64,000 nt of DNA from positions 10,582,772 through 10,646,771 of the forward strand of contig ML681967.1 of the NCBI GenBank assembly GCA_007922195.1, written 5' to 3'. The position numbers were made by a program, and so were the translations under genes. Shown here piece by piece: positions 10,780-22,674 of the stretch. Numbering within the stretch: the stretch's first letter is position 1; the number at the start of each line of letters is the position of its first letter. The notes beneath the pieces were generated by a model. That model did not search any database. It worked only from the letters and a program-made list of their open reading frames with translations, and was not told where the DNA came from. The stretch is from Podocnemis expansa. Taxonomy: Eukaryota > Chordata > Testudines > Podocnemididae.

Positions 10780-11465
10780 TCATTTCAAAGAGAAGATTAA
10801 GGGGTGACTTGACTTCAGTCTATTAGAATCTACCAGAGCTGCTCCTGCCATGGAGGTCACCTAGAGTGCTGGCAGTGCAAGTAGTAGGAATTTTGGCACC
10901 TGGGGCACGCCAAAGGAAGCATCTCTGATTGTACGCTCCCTCAATGAGTAGCAAAACAGAGCCACTCCAGGGCACGCTGGTGGCCAGACCCCTGCCTGCG
11001 GCTGGACCCTGGTGGCAGCGGTGGTGCCACCCACCTGTAGCCAGATCCTTGTCAGTAGTGGTGCTGCCTTGCTGCGGGTGGGGGAGGGACGAGGCACCAA
11101 AATTACTTGGCCTAGCATGGCAAAAAAGCTTGGGCTGGCCCTGGAATCTACATGGGAATGTATATTTAATAATGGCTCTGAGGCCTAGCAGAGAAAGGTG
11201 GAACATGATCCAATGACTGGAAGTTGAAGCTAGACAAGTTCTGACTGAAAATAAGTCAGGTATTTTTAACAGTGAATTTAATTAACCACTGGAACAGCTG
11301 GGCAAGGTTCATGGTGGATTGTCCATCGCTGACGATTTTAAAATTAAAATTAGATGTTCTTCAAAAAGATTTGCTCTAGGAAGTATTTTGGGGAAAGTCT
11401 CATGTCTGTGTATACAGGAGGTCAGACTAGATAATCACAGCGCTGGACTTCAAATCTATGAATCT
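10780..11465 (+). mobile_element. CR1/L3 LINE 3' tail, split by a hAT-like insertion
   Basis: LINE tail sequence (AAGAGAAGATTAAGGGGTGACTTG, shortened to its middle) reads up to 10833 and resumes at 11144 with ACATGGGAATG. It ends with AGGAGGTCAGACTAGATAAT, TCACAGCGCTGGACTT and AATCTATGAATC near 11465. The intervening 10834-11143 is a separate element flanked by a duplicated GAATCTAC. Plus orientation, 3' untranslated part only. Confidence 0.7.
10834..11143. mobile_element. hAT-like non-autonomous element (CAGGGC family), 310 bp
   Basis: It starts CAGAGCTGCTCC and ends GGGCTGGCCCTG, imperfect inverted termini of the same type as 54894-55196. The 8-bp direct repeat GAATCTAC flanks it exactly (10826-10833 and 11144-11151). 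An 8-bp TSD with CAG...CTG ends is characteristic of hAT transposons. The internal frames (11206-10823 minus and others) show no domain. Confidence 0.9.
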
Positions 11466-11469
11466 CTTA

Positions 11470-13754
11470 AATGTGTGGGTTCTGGAGACTGCTTTTCAAG
11501 TTGGCATACTGTCCATTATGGAGGTGATATCAAGGTTCCATTGTTAGGTTGTGGTTATATTTGCATTTGAAGCAGAAATTAAGGGCAAAATTATCTACTG
11601 ATGTAAATTGTGAAACACCACTCAAGCCATTGGAGTGGCACCCATTTTTCACTAGGGGCGAATGTACCTGCTTAGCTCTTGTTTATGTATCCTTTCCAAA
11701 ATTATAGCATGTATTCTGTGACCATGGAATGAATTTTCAGAGAATTCACAAGTAAATCCATTAATTAGAGTGATAATTTTTAATTGGGCCCTTTAAAAAT
11801 TTTTCTTTACAAGTCTAAGGACTTACTAGCTGTTCTCTCAGATGTGGACTGAAAGTTCTGAATCTTTAATGGATTGGCTATAATGTTTAATATTTGGCAA
11901 AGATAGCAGTTAGCTTAAATGTCTTGCTCTAAAGCTAACATAAAAAAGTAAGAGGTTTTAAGCAGACTGGCTAAAAATCCTTTCCTCTTAATCAGATTTC
12001 CCTGGCTTGGGATCTCTGGTGTCAGAATCTTAACCAAGTCACCAGCTGTCTATCAAGCTTTTCAGACAAAATCTGAATCTCTGGTATAAAAAAGAAGAAA
12101 CCCTTTAGGCCTTGTTTAGAGATCAAAGAAAGGAAAATGATAATTAAAAAAAAAAAAAAAATTAAAAGGGCCCATACTGAATACTTTCCTGTGCTTTACA
12201 AATTAAATTTAAGAAATAATTGCACAGGATACTCAAGACACTCTCAGACACAGGTGGGGGTCTGCAGAAATACACACTGAACCTCATTTCTCAGTTACCC
12301 TTAGGCTCTTTTACGTCCCTCTGCTAGTGTAAAGATGGCTCAGGTTAAGTGTGTGTAAATAGTCCCCTGAAAATATCCCTCAAGCAGGAACCCTCTGTGC
12401 TGGGTGCATAGCTGGAAAAAAGGGCTCTAAATCTGCCTTATTCTCAACACAGTCATCAGCATAGAGTATATCAGGGGACTAGCCAAGGTACACTGCACCA
12501 TGGGTATTGTCTGCTTCCCAAGGCCAATGGGGGCCCTGGGAAACAAAGTGTCATTTATAACTGCTTCTGGGCTGCTCTAATTTACATGGTTGGAGGCAGG
12601 TCAGGAGAGGAAGGGCCTTACACAGTGCCAGAATAATATTACCTGTACCTTAGTCTGTCTCTGTCACAAGCACACGGACATGGTAACTTGAGAACTGAGC
12701 CCCTTCAACCACAGGGCAAGGCCAAACTTTAATAAGACTACACCACCTAACAGATAATTTACTTTTAAAGTGCAATTTACAGGTCCACTCCAAAAAGAGA
12801 AGAAGTTTGTGCAAAACAGATAAGATGACATAAATAAATAAAATAAATAAATAAATTCAGGGAATGCAGAAACAAGCTAACAGCCACCATCATCAAGTTG
12901 GCTTCACACACACTTTCTAACAGAATGACATTCTGTTTGTAAAATCTCTGCTGACAGCTGTGGTCTGAATCAGACCCTAACTACTTCCTTTTCATATAGT
13001 GTCAGGTGAAGAATGCCAGCCACACCCACTGTACAGAGGTAAAATGAGGAATTAATCCTGTAGTGCCCCAGGAACAAAACAGAGCTCCTAGGTGAGAAAG
13101 GATTTAGCCAGACAGAGGCTCTGAGGAGAAGGGAAAGAAGCTTTTCCCATACATTGTGGACAAGAGAAGGGCCTAACTGGAAAAGTTTCTTGACTGTCAG
13201 CAAAAACAATCAGTGGGAAAGTGAAATAACGCCTGGAATGTTTGGTGGCTTTAATAAGGTATTGCTTGTTATTTCATAGCCTACAAGAATGTGTGGGGGC
13301 AGAACTCTCTGCTATCAACTAGCCTCCACAGCATAGACCATTTCAACTCTCTTGCTCCGGCAGCTGAATTCAGCTTCTTTAGTAAGCAAGTGTTATTTCC
13401 CTCCTGCTCTTTCACTGCACCCCAAATTTACCTTCTCATGCCTTGTGATTGTCATTCCTGGAATAACCATAAGAGTCACCTCTGAGAACCTTAACAAAGA
13501 ACCCAAAAGATAAACCAGCTGGAGCCTAGACACATTGCAGAATGGGAGGGAAATGTTCAGTACCAAACACGAGATGCATCATACAATAGGCTCAAACTAC
13601 CACCTACAACCGCAGTTGAGATAATGTCTGGGACCTGGCCCTGGAAGATGCCATCAAAAGTATACTGATTCTGAGGAAAATTCTAGAGCCCAGGTCCCTG
13701 GAAAAAAAGAGCCTCCCCCTTACACCCAACCTCTTGACAGGTTTTAGAATAGAT
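11470..13754. other. No gene recognised; microsatellite at 12831-12856
   Basis: Mostly unique AT-rich sequence. It contains a poly-A run near 12147 and an (AAAT)n tract at about 12831-12856. No reading frame, RNA gene or transposon terminus is supported. Confidence 0.5.
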
Positions 13755-14201
13755 GGCTATGTCCACACACACATCATTATTTTGAAATAAGTATTTTGAA
13801 ATGAGTTATTTCAAAATAAAGTCCTTATTTTGAAATAAGTTAATTTGAATTAAGAAAATGTTAATTCGAATTAAGGGAAAGCCTGCTATCAAAACAGCTG
13901 TTATTTTGAAACGGTTATTTCGAAATAAGGCCATTTGGACAAGTTGTTTCGAAACAGTTGTTTCGAAACAATGGCGTTGTTTCGAAACAACATGTCCAAA
14001 CGGCCTTATTTCAAAATAACCATTTTGAAATAACAGCCGTTTTGAAATGAGTGGGGTTTAAGCTGTTTCGAAATGGCGGTTCTTATTTCAAAATGACAGA
14101 GCCTGTCATTTCGAAATATGAAAATGTCATGTGGACCTAATCTTTTTTATTTCGAAATAACCAGTGTTATTTTGAAATAAAAGAGACGTGTGGACATACT
14201 C
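13755..14201. mobile_element. Palindrome-rich TIR element, about 447 bp
   Basis: It starts GGCTATGTCCACAC and ends GTGTGGACATACTC. The interior is dominated by ATTTCGAAATAA / TTTTGAAATAA palindromes and a central mirrored pair around CATGTCCAAACGGCC. It is the same family as 28405-28931 and 34853-35298. A TSD is not clear for this copy. Confidence 0.75.
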
Positions 14202-14213
14202 AACAGGTTAGTG

Positions 14214-14420
14214 CAAGGGTCGGCAACCCAAAAGATAAAAAGAGACATTTTTAAAAATTCTTTCAATACCCAAGTGTTTTGAGAGCTGCAGTGGGTGCAG
14301 CCTACTGGTGGGAGGGGGGTCCCCAGAGCCAGAAGTGGGCAACCAGCAGGATCCTCCAGTAAAAGGGGGACCTTAGAGCCACAGGGGGGCAGGCAAAGAG
14401 CCACATGTTGCAGACCCCTG
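14214..14420. mobile_element. hAT-like non-autonomous element, 207 bp
   Basis: It starts CAAGGGTCGGCAACC and ends GTTGCAGACCCCTG (imperfect TIRs). The exact 8-bp TSD GGTTAGTG is at 14206-14213 and 14421-14428. Confidence 0.92.
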
Positions 14421-15325
14421 GGTTAGTGGTTCCAGTCTCACCAAGTTTAATTAATGAACAAGTTCAGACCCAGCGCAGGAACTCTCTCCCTAATCTTCAG
14501 AAGCTGGCCATTTTCCTCTATGCCTTTGGGAGGCTTGACAACGGAGTAAAGATACACCAACATCAGTGGTCCAGATCAGGGCTGGAATGAATTTGTAGTG
14601 AAGGCTGCTGGAAAGGGCCTGAACCAAGAAAACCTGCAGAGACAATGAAGTGAAAGAAACACAAATAGACCTCCAACTGTTTCACATCACTGCTTTTAGT
14701 AATCACAGCTGTTTTCACTTCTCCCTAGGGCCTACAATTGTTCCTCTGAGGTTCAGTTTTGGTTCCCCTTAGCTTCCCCCCCTTCCCTATTTCAAGGCCT
14801 AGTCTCCAAACCACCTCAGCTTTTACTTCCAGCTTCTAACCATAGACATCCCACCAGTTCCCATGTACTGCACTAATCAACCTCTGAGTCCCTGAAGAAT
14901 ATGTGGAGGGACAGGAAGTCCAAGAGAAAGCACCCCAAGCTGCTGGTTGGCATTGTTCAAAGGTATGAATCTTCTGCACTATAATAACTAGAGATACAGA
15001 CAAAGATGGGAAGGACCAAGACTCACCAATACCTTAACTCTTTTGCCCTGAGATGAATGTAATATACCAACTTGAGTCTTACAGGTGATCCCGGCTGTCT
15101 ACTCCAGAGGAAGATGAAACCCTCTCAAGCTTCCTGTCACTGTGATCTAGGAAAAGACCTTTCCACCCCTAAAGACAAAGCAGCGAAATAAGGAAGAAGA
15201 GGAAAGTGGGAAATAACAACCAAAGTAGAGTACATCCCCTGGTCATCTTGACATTCTAGGGCAGAAGCTTCCTAGCCTAGAACAGGACAAAGTGAGAGCC
15301 CAAGAAAGTGAAGGTTCCTCTAGGC

Positions 15326-15535
15326 CAGGGGTCTCAAACACGCAGCCTGTGGGCCGCATACGGCCCCTAAAGCTATTTCCTGTGGCCCACAATGACACAA
15401 TCATTACTGATATTTGCGATATCATTGTATGGAAAGGTTTCAGTGGTGCGGCCCTCAGGCTACCTTACAAATCCTAATGAGGCCCTCTACTAGTCCTCAT
15501 GCGGCCCTTGTGATGATTTGAGTTTGAGACCCCTG
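15326..15535. mobile_element. hAT-like non-autonomous element (CAGGGGTCTC family), 210 bp
   Basis: TIRs are CAGGGGTCTCAAAC and GTTTGAGACCCCTG. The exact 8-bp TSD CTCTAGGC lies at 15318-15325 and 15536-15543. Further copies are at 18194-18403 and 50290-50498, all about 210 bp. Confidence 0.95.
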
Positions 15536-16089
15536 CTCTAGGCTTTCCAGGCCCATGACAACAAATCCAGGCCAGCTGCATTCCTGCTATATGCTTCATT
15601 GATCCGTCAGACATATGGGCTTACAAATAGTTCTCTGAATTTCAGATGCAGAACACAGGCATCTACATACGCCGTGGATGAAGGATTCAAATGGCAGTGG
15701 AGGCCTGAAGAGTCACTTGATGTCCTTTATTACAATACCTATTTTTTACCGATATCATTCTGCACTTTACCTTCCTTGCTGGAGTCACTTCTTAGGCTCC
15801 TGACCCAGTTGTTCACACACTAGATGAAGCAGAGATTTTTGAAAGCTGCTCATCTCATTGGTGAGAAGATAAAGCTTTGAGGGCCTCCACACCCATGAGC
15901 ATCTGTTTCTCATGTAGATTCATCAACTCTTCAGAAGATGAGGAGGAAGTGACCAGACTGGCAAACACAGAGATATATGTGTAACACCCACGTGGCCAGA
16001 TTGAGTCTGCCTTGCAGGCAGCTCCAACCAGAGAAAGGGTGCGCACGGGAACACAGCAAGGAGAGCCCCTTTGCCCCAGGGACACCTGT

Positions 16090-16099
16090 NNNNNNNNNN
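16090..16099. other. Assembly gap (10 N)
   Basis: Ten N characters interrupt the sequence. The true gap length is unknown, and features spanning it should not be trusted. Confidence 1.
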
Positions 16100-16666
16100 A
16101 AACCCCAGGGGGGTTACATATGCTTAGCTACTGAGAGGAATTCAGTCAGCAAGGTCAGCACCCCCACTCATCTGACATGCAGTTTTCCCATGGCTGGTGT
16201 TAGCTCTTGTGTGGCTACCAACTGCCCAAACAGTGGTTGCATGATTCAGCTCTAACCCAAGCTGTGCCTAACAAAATCAGCAGAACAAGGCACCTCATTT
16301 GTTCTGCTTTGGTTTATTTTATTCCTAATACATGCGAATAATTAAGAAAAATAAATATTGACTTCCACTGAAGTAACCATCAAGGTTCATTGACCACAGG
16401 GGTAAAGACTAGACCTTTTGCTGAGTGTCAGTGACTATAAATCTTGATACGCATCAAAATGGACCAGATTTTGGGGCCTGACCCTTCTGTACACAGTGCT
16501 TTTCAGGAGATAGTAGTCAGCCGATTAAAACCACCACAATCTAAACCACCCCAATCCTTAAACTGACAGTCTGGTCCAAAGGCACACGCAAGGAAAACCT
16601 GTCTTATGAGAAGAGACTTAGAGGCTTATTTAGCCTAACCAAAAGAAGAGTGAGGAGAGATATAAT

Positions 16667-17534
16667 CAGTGGTTAAAGTATAATTTGACAGGGCCCTGAA
16701 CCCTCCTAATCTCCAGGCCCCCTTCCTGTATTGCCCGGGCCTCTTTCATGCATGTGCAGGCCCCAGCCCAGGTAGGCATTTTTGAGCCCCACCAGTTCTT
16801 CCCTCACAAATGAATTACAGCCTCAAATCCACAGCATCACCCAACCTTGTCCATTAGTCCCCATGTCAGACTCCTCTTTCCCCATGTCCTCCACAGCCCC
16901 CATCTCCATTCCCTAAGCTCCCTGCCTCCAAGTCCCCACTCCAGCCCTCCTAACCCCCACCTACCCAATCTTCACTCCACCCACCTTCAGCCCCCCAACC
17001 CCCTCCATACCTTCCCAGCCCCCCATCCAGTCCCTACTCCAGTCATTCATAATTCCCTCCACCACTACCCAGCCCCACCTTGTCCTAGCTCCCGCAAGCC
17101 CTGACCCTTCCCTAAGCCACCGATCTGACCACCAGCTTCCCTGGTCTCTTGCCTCCTCCTCCCACAGACAAACAGACAGACTCCCTGGCCACTCAGACTC
17201 ACCCCCCCCCCACCTCCTCCCCCAGGCTGTCCATTATGGGCTCACTGTCCTTGCCGGATTTGGCTGCCGCCTCCTCCACAGCTGTGTCTGCCACAGCTGG
17301 CAGCTCCTTGGAAGCCACAGGGGCAGCCCCAAGGGCGATGAGGCCACCGGAAAGATCTCCTTGGGAAAAGGCCAATTTGCTGCCTTCCTCGGAACTGGGC
17401 TCCCTGGGTTCTTCCATAGCACCTCTTTCAGGAGAGTTCTGTTTCCATGGCAAAGTGAAGCATTCTGCTTGCTTTTTCTATTTTTAGGGCCCAGGAACAG
17501 TGTTCTGGTGCATTCTCCCTTACTTGAACCCCTG
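16667..17534. mobile_element. hAT-like non-autonomous element, 868 bp, with captured-looking sequence
   Basis: TIRs are CAGTGGTTAAAGTA and TACTTGAACCCCTG. The flanking 8-bp duplication is GATATAAT (16659-16666) and GATATGAT (17535-17542), one transition apart. It splits a CR1/L3 LINE cleanly at that point. The centre is C-rich and carries an antisense frame that looks protein-coding (17199-17453). Confidence 0.88.
17199..17453 (-). pseudogene. Exon-like antisense frame inside a hAT-like element
   Basis: The minus-strand frame has an ordinary soluble-protein composition: MEEPREPSSEEGSKLAF is followed by AAPVASKELPAVADTAVEEA and KSGKDSEPIMDSLGEE. It is followed on the minus strand by GAGGAG then GTGGGG, which could be a degenerate splice donor. 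I cannot name the protein. It may be a captured host exon (transduplication) or a chance GC-rich frame; the frame starts at a TTG, so no authentic start is claimed. Confidence 0.3.
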
Positions 17535-18193
17535 GATATGATTGCTATCTATAAATACATCAGAGGGAAAAATGCTAGGGAGGGAGAGGAGTTATTTAAG
17601 TTCAGCACCTGTGTGGACACAAAAACTAATGGATATAAACTGGTCATCAGGAAGTTTAGACTTGAAATTAGATGAAGGTTTCTAACAATCAGGGGAATGA
17701 AGTTCTGGAACAGTCTTCCAAGGAGAGCAGTGTGCTGCAGGCAAAAAACTAGTTGGCTTCAGAGCTGAGCTTGATGAGTTTATGGAGGAGATCATATGAT
17801 AGAACAGTCTAATTTGGCAGTTGATTGATTTTTGTGACTAGTAGCAGTAAAGATGCTCAATAGCCTGTGACGGATATTAGATGGGTGGACTCTGAGTTAC
17901 GACAGAGAATTCTTTCTGGGTCTGTGGCTGGTGAGTCTTGCCCAAATGCTCAGGGTTTAACTGATCGCCATATTTGGGTCACAAAGGAGGTTTCTCTTAG
18001 GGCAGATTGGCAGAGGCTGGTGGATGCTCATACCTTGAAGTCTTTAAATCATTATTTGAGGATTTCAGTAACTCAGTCTTAAGTTAGGAGTCTATTACAG
18101 GAGTGGGTGGAAGAGGTTCTGTGGCCTACATTGTGCAAGTGATTGGACTACTAGATGATTGTAATGGCCCCTTCTGACCTAAGAAGTCTGTGA

Positions 18194-18403
18194 CAGGGGT
18201 CTCAAACTCAAATCACCATGAGGGCCACATGAGGACTAGTACAGGGCTGCATGAGGACGAGTATGTTGGCCCTAGGGCCGCGCCACTGAAACCTTTTCAT
18301 ATAACAATATTGCAAATATTGCTAATAGTAGTGCTGCCATGGGCTGCATGAAATAGCTTTAGGGGCTGCATGTGGCCCACAGCCCATGTGTTTGAGACCC
18401 CTG
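18194..18403. mobile_element. hAT-like non-autonomous element (CAGGGGTCTC family), 210 bp
   Basis: It begins CAGGGGTCTCAAACTC and ends GTTTGAGACCCCTG. The TSD is GTCTGTGA / GTCTATGA at 18186-18193 and 18404-18411 (one mismatch). It sits in the CTATGA-type end of the preceding LINE tail. Confidence 0.92.
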
Positions 18404-18411
18404 GTCTATGA

Positions 18412-19350
18412 ACTTGAAGAATCTTTGGGGCTGCTCTTCATTGAGCTGGCTTTTGATATGGTTTCCCACGGCATTCTCATCTGCAGGTTAAGGAAGTATG
18501 GGTTTGGTGTGTGGACTGTAAGGTGGATAGAGAACTGGCTAGATCAACTGTTTCAGCATGTAGGAATAAATGGCACCAAGACTAGTTGGCAACCAGTAAC
18601 AAGTGGTATGCCCCAGGGCTCGGTCCTGGGGCCAGTTCTGTTCAACATTTTCATTAATGATCTGGATGATGGGATAGATTGTACACTCAGTAAGTTTGCG
18701 GATGACACCAAGCTGGGGGGGGAACAGTAGACACGTTGGAGGGCAAGGACAGGATTCAGGGAGACCTAGATAAATTGGAGCAGTGGGTCAATAGAAACCT
18801 CGTTAGGTTGAACAAGGACAAGTGCAAAGTCCTGCACTTGGGATGGAAAAACCCCATGCACTGCTACAGGCTGGGGAGCGACCAGCTAAGTAGCAGCACT
18901 GTAGAAAAGGACCTGGGGGTCATGGTGGATGGGAAGCTGAATGTGAGTCAGCAGTGTGCTCTTGCTGCCAAAAAGGCCAATGGCATACTGGGCTGCATCA
19001 GTAGGAGTGTTGCCAGCAGATCGAGGGACGTGATTGTTCCCCTCTGTTCGGCACTGGTGAGGCCACATCTGGAATACTGTGTCCAGTTTTGGACTCCCCA
19101 CTACAAAAAGGACGTGGACAAATTAAAAAGAGTCCAGCGGAGGGCAAGAAAAATGACCAAGGGGCTAGAGCACAAGACCTATGAAGAAAGACTGAATGAA
19201 CTAGGCTTATATAGCCTGCAGAAGAGAAGACTGAGGGGGGATTTGATAGCAACCTTCAACTACTTGAAGGGATGCTCCAGGGAGGACGGAGCTTGGCTGT
19301 TCTCTGTAGTAACAGAGGACAAAACAAGGAGCAATGGTTTCAAGTTGTAG
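18412..19350 (+). pseudogene. CR1 reverse transcriptase, C-terminal half, one frameshift
   Basis: The palm contains [20 protein letters not shown] and the catalytic FADD (18695-18706), both intact. A frameshift occurs in the run of eight G at 18715-18722; the reading then resumes with DKCKVLHLG, RPHLEYCVQFW and [12 protein letters not shown] to a stop at 19350. The encoded enzyme would have copied LINE RNA at a nicked target. With the N-terminal endonuclease missing, the copy is inactive. Confidence 0.88.
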
Positions 19351-19579
19351 CTGGGAAGGTCAAGGTTGGATATTAGGAAAAACTTTCTTACTAGGTGAGT
19401 GGTGAAGCATTGGAATGGGCTATCTAGGGAGGTGGTGGAATCTCTGTCTTTGGAGATGTTTAAGACCCGGGTGGACAAAACCCTGGCTGGGATAATTTAG
19501 TGGGAGTGGTCCTGCTTTTTTGGCAAGGGGATGGATTAGATGACCTCATGAGGTCCCTTTCAACCCTATGATTCTATGA
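18412..19579 (+). mobile_element. CR1 LINE, 5'-truncated, with RT C-terminal half and 3' tail
   Basis: Coding text starts abruptly within RT ([10 protein letters not shown]) and runs to the RT C-terminus. It is followed by the standard CR1 tail (TGGAATCTCTGTCTTTGGAG, GACCTCATGAGGTCCCTTTC, GATTCTATGA). This is a typical 5'-truncated insertion produced by target-primed reverse transcription. It lies just past the hAT-like element ending at 18403. It is the best preserved CR1 in the window. Confidence 0.9.
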
Positions 19580-19837
19580 CTGCCCAGAGCTCCAGTGTCC
19601 AGGGCTCAGCTAGATGCAGTGGCACCCCCATCATGCCACCTATGTCGTGGAGAGGAGCGGTGAGGCAGTGGAACCACTATGCCAGCTGTAAGGCAGCTCG
19701 AGACTGCCCCACTCTGATGGAATCTTCAAGCAACCAGACCAGCTGGCCTGCAGCTCCTGGCATGTTGAGCTGGTGGATGGACAGAAAGTGGTTGTCATGG
19801 TGGAGGGCAGGAGCTGACCTAATACATTATGCTACAC

Positions 19838-20022
19838 CACTGTTTCCCAATCAGTGTGCCATGGCACGCAGGTGTGCCATGGCATTTTTTGAAAAACTAC
19901 TCAAGAGTTCTGTCTTGGTCATGAATATTCATGAGTTTATTTGGAGACTATATGGTGGTATGCCTCAAAATAATTAAAGGTATCAAGCTGTGCTATTGCA
20001 GAGAAAAGGTTGGGAACGACTG
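19838..20022. mobile_element. hAT-like non-autonomous element (CAGTGGTTCCC family), 185 bp
   Basis: It starts CACTGTTTCCCAATCAGTG and ends GGTTGGGAACGACTG. The exact 8-bp TSD TGCTACAC is at 19830-19837 and 20023-20030. Its interior shares ATGAATATTCATGAGTTT-type sequence with the larger relative at 41032-42199, so it is an internally deleted member of that family. Confidence 0.93.
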
Positions 20023-20159
20023 TGCTACACATACTCTGGTGCAGTATTCTGACTAGAAGCCTCTAAATCTGAGCCCATGATTTCGTGCACATGCAAAAAG
20101 TCCAGTTTGCACAGGCAAATGATGTTTTGCTATGCAAACCTGGCAGACTGACAACTTCT

Positions 20160-20285
20160 GGTATGTTCCAAAGGGGTAGCTGTGTCAGTCTAGTCAGCAA
20201 AACAAGGAGTCCTGTTGAACTTTTAAAGACTAACAAATTTATTTATCACATGAACTTTCAGCTTTAACCCCTCCAATACAGAAAG
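20160..20285 (-). repeat. Fold-back family, single arm
   Basis: AAGGGGTAGCTGTGTCAGTC, AACAAGGAGTCCTGTTGAAC and AAAGACTAACAAATTTATTT form one arm of the fold-back family, in the orientation of the minus-strand half at 47298-47524. Confidence 0.7.
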
Positions 20286-20554
20286 TCATCTTAGGTCTCC
20301 AGGAGAAAATGACTTTGAGCTTTCTTTATCAGAAGTCTCGGGATGATGAAGCACCTGAGCATTATGGTTTAAAAAATAAAAAACGGAATTGTCATTTAAA
20401 AGTCTGGAGAAGGCTGAGAATTGGGGTGGGGAGGGAGGGGAAACTTTGAGGCCATCAGGAAGCAGAAATTTGCATATGATGTCCAATTTTTTCTCTACAG
20501 TAGTGAGTAATCGTTTTCTTTCAGTTGTAAAATAATCACTCTTCATTCACTGAT

Positions 20555-20775
20555 TAGAAGCAGCATGGCCAAGCACAAAGAACACTGGACTGGGACTCAG
20601 GAGCTGTGGATTCTTTCCTGCCTCTGCACTGGCCTATTGGGTGACACTGGGCATGCCACTTCATCTTTCTGTGCCTCAGATTCTCCGTTAATAAATTGGG
20701 GACCATACTAATGTGGACCTTCTTTGTAAAATGCTTTGAGATCCACAGATGAGGTATTATTATTTAAATTTGCAA
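20555..20775 (+). repeat. MIR-like SINE
   Basis: Well preserved order: AAGAACACTGGACTGGGACT, TTTCCTGCCTCTGCACTGGC, GGTGACACTGGGCATGCCAC, CTGTGCCTCAGATTCTCCG and ATGCTTTGAGATCCACAG, ending GGTATTATTATT. Plus orientation. Confidence 0.85.
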
Positions 20776-21289
20776 GTTTGTAAGGTAACATAATGCAAGC
20801 ACTTAGTACCATCAGCCTCTGTGGAAATAAATAATCACAATGACTTCACTTGTTACAAGATTGTCATCAGCTAGGCATAAGCCAAAATTTTCTTCTTTGT
20901 GTAACTCTGATACAGCAATTACCTCACATCTATTCAGCACCTTTCACACAAAAGAACTGAACTTCAAAGTGTTTGTACAGTCACAGGAGGCTCTGTTCAT
21001 GCATTGCTGAAGTAGAAATCTCCTCTGGGATGTGATACAGCTGACAATTTCCCAGCTGCAGGGTTACAGACCAACAGTTTGCAATGATCCAGGGAAACTG
21101 AGGACAATATTGGAGTTAATATTTGTCAGAAAACCAAAGCAAAAAGTTTTGAAACCCTTCCCTCTTGTCTTACAGAAACTACTGGGGTATTGTTACTGCC
21201 CTCAAGAGCAGTGCTGATTCACAGTTACACCACCACACTGGTGTGAGGAATTCCTGGGTCCCATTCCTAATGCTGCCACCTCTGGGGAG

Positions 21290-21960
21290 CTTTGAGCAAG
21301 ATTTTCAGAGATGCTGAGCACTTACAATGCCCCTCAAGGCATGGGAATGTAGGAATTACAAGTGGGTCAGACCTGTGGCTCACAAAGTCCTGTGTTATGT
21401 TTCACAATACTGCTGAGCATTAGGGGTTCAGAGAAAAGTACAAGAACCCCACACCAGAGAAATATAGGATACCAGTAATCTGCCCTCAGTAAGAGCCCAC
21501 TCCAACCCCTTAACACTTTGACACTGGTTTAAGCTCCAAAGCATGAGGCTTTATCTCCTTTGAAATGCTCTTATTTTATCCTTAATGATTAATAAGTCTG
21601 GATGTTCTTGTTGTTTATGCAAATACCTAATCCCTCTATGAGGCTTACCTAGTTCTTGGCCTAAACAACGTTCTGGGGCAATGAGTTCCACAGTCTAACA
21701 ATGAGTTATGATGTGAAAAAGAATTTGTTTAAATTAGGTTTTAACTTGCCCTCTTCTGATTTCACTGAAGTCAGTGGGAGCTGTGAGTGCTTAGCAGTTT
21801 TGAAAATCAGGCCTCTCTGTCTCAATTTCCCACCTGTACAAATGGGCACAATAATACTAACTACATTATAGAGGTGGGGTGCTGTATGGATTAGTGAATT
21901 AGTGTTAATTACTTCTGTTAATGAAAAACTCTCTGTATGAATGAGAGGATATTATGTGCC
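21290..21960 (+). repeat. Ancient MIR/L3-like repeat fragments
   Basis: Two weak stretches are seen: TTTTCAGAGATGCTGAGCAC near 21311 and GAAGTCAGTGGGAGCTGTG with TCTCAATTTCCCACCTG at 21768-21835. Both are common in old amniote repeats. Boundaries are not resolvable. Confidence 0.4.
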
Positions 21961-22674
21961 ATCAATGCCACATAGTGCATGATGCTCCTTGCTGTTGCTT
22001 TTTCACAGTTCTTGCTCCCTTTGGGCTGAAATTGTCACCTTCCAACCAATGTTCACCTGAGGAATCAGAGCAAAGAACAGCTCCACTTTGCAGAGGTGTA
22101 TAGTCAGCCGGTGAAACCAACAGCACCTCCAGGGAAGAGGAAGATCTCCACCAGTACAACAAGCATGCTAATATTATGATGGCAGTTTTCAAAGGAGTTT
22201 CAACCTGGCTTCCCTTTGCACACATGCTAACTCATGTAACACTGACCTGCACACATGAATCAGCAGCGAGGATCAAACTTGGGGCCTCTGGAGCTTCTAA
22301 GTACCATCATCTGTGCGTACAAGTGATCATTTCTCACCTGCATGCACACCGTGCCAGTGTTAAAACATGAATGTGGAAGTGGTCATGAACGCATGCATGT
22401 ACTCATGCACACACACAGTGCAACTGGAGACCACGTTTGCATACTCATAGATGAAAGCCACAGTTGTGTGTCATGTGGATGGGCTGGGAATTTCAGTCTC
22501 AGCTTCCCTTAATTAAGTGTCCATTGCAAACCAAGCAGGCTATCTTAGATAAACAAATAAAACATTAGTCTAAAATCTATTCCATTAGTGGACCTCAAGC
22601 ATGTTCCGAAAGTGCTTCTAGGAGTGGAAGTGGGACAAAAAGGAGGACGGACTTCAGAACATGTGACTCAATTC

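Larger units (their letters stand above)
16585..18193 (+). mobile_element. CR1/L3 LINE 3' part, split by a hAT-like insertion
   Basis: 16585-16666 (TTATGAGAAGAGACTTAGAG ... GAGGAGAGATATAAT) and 17535-18193 (GATATGATTGCTATCTATAA onward) are two halves of one LINE. The second half encodes KYIRGKNAREGEELFKF and RKFRLEIR from the RT C-terminus. It then runs into the untranslated tail with GGTTTAACTGATCGCCATAT and GCCCCTTCTGACCTAAGAAG, ending GTCTGTGA at 18193. The halves are separated by 16667-17534, and another hAT-like element abuts the tail. Confidence 0.8.
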
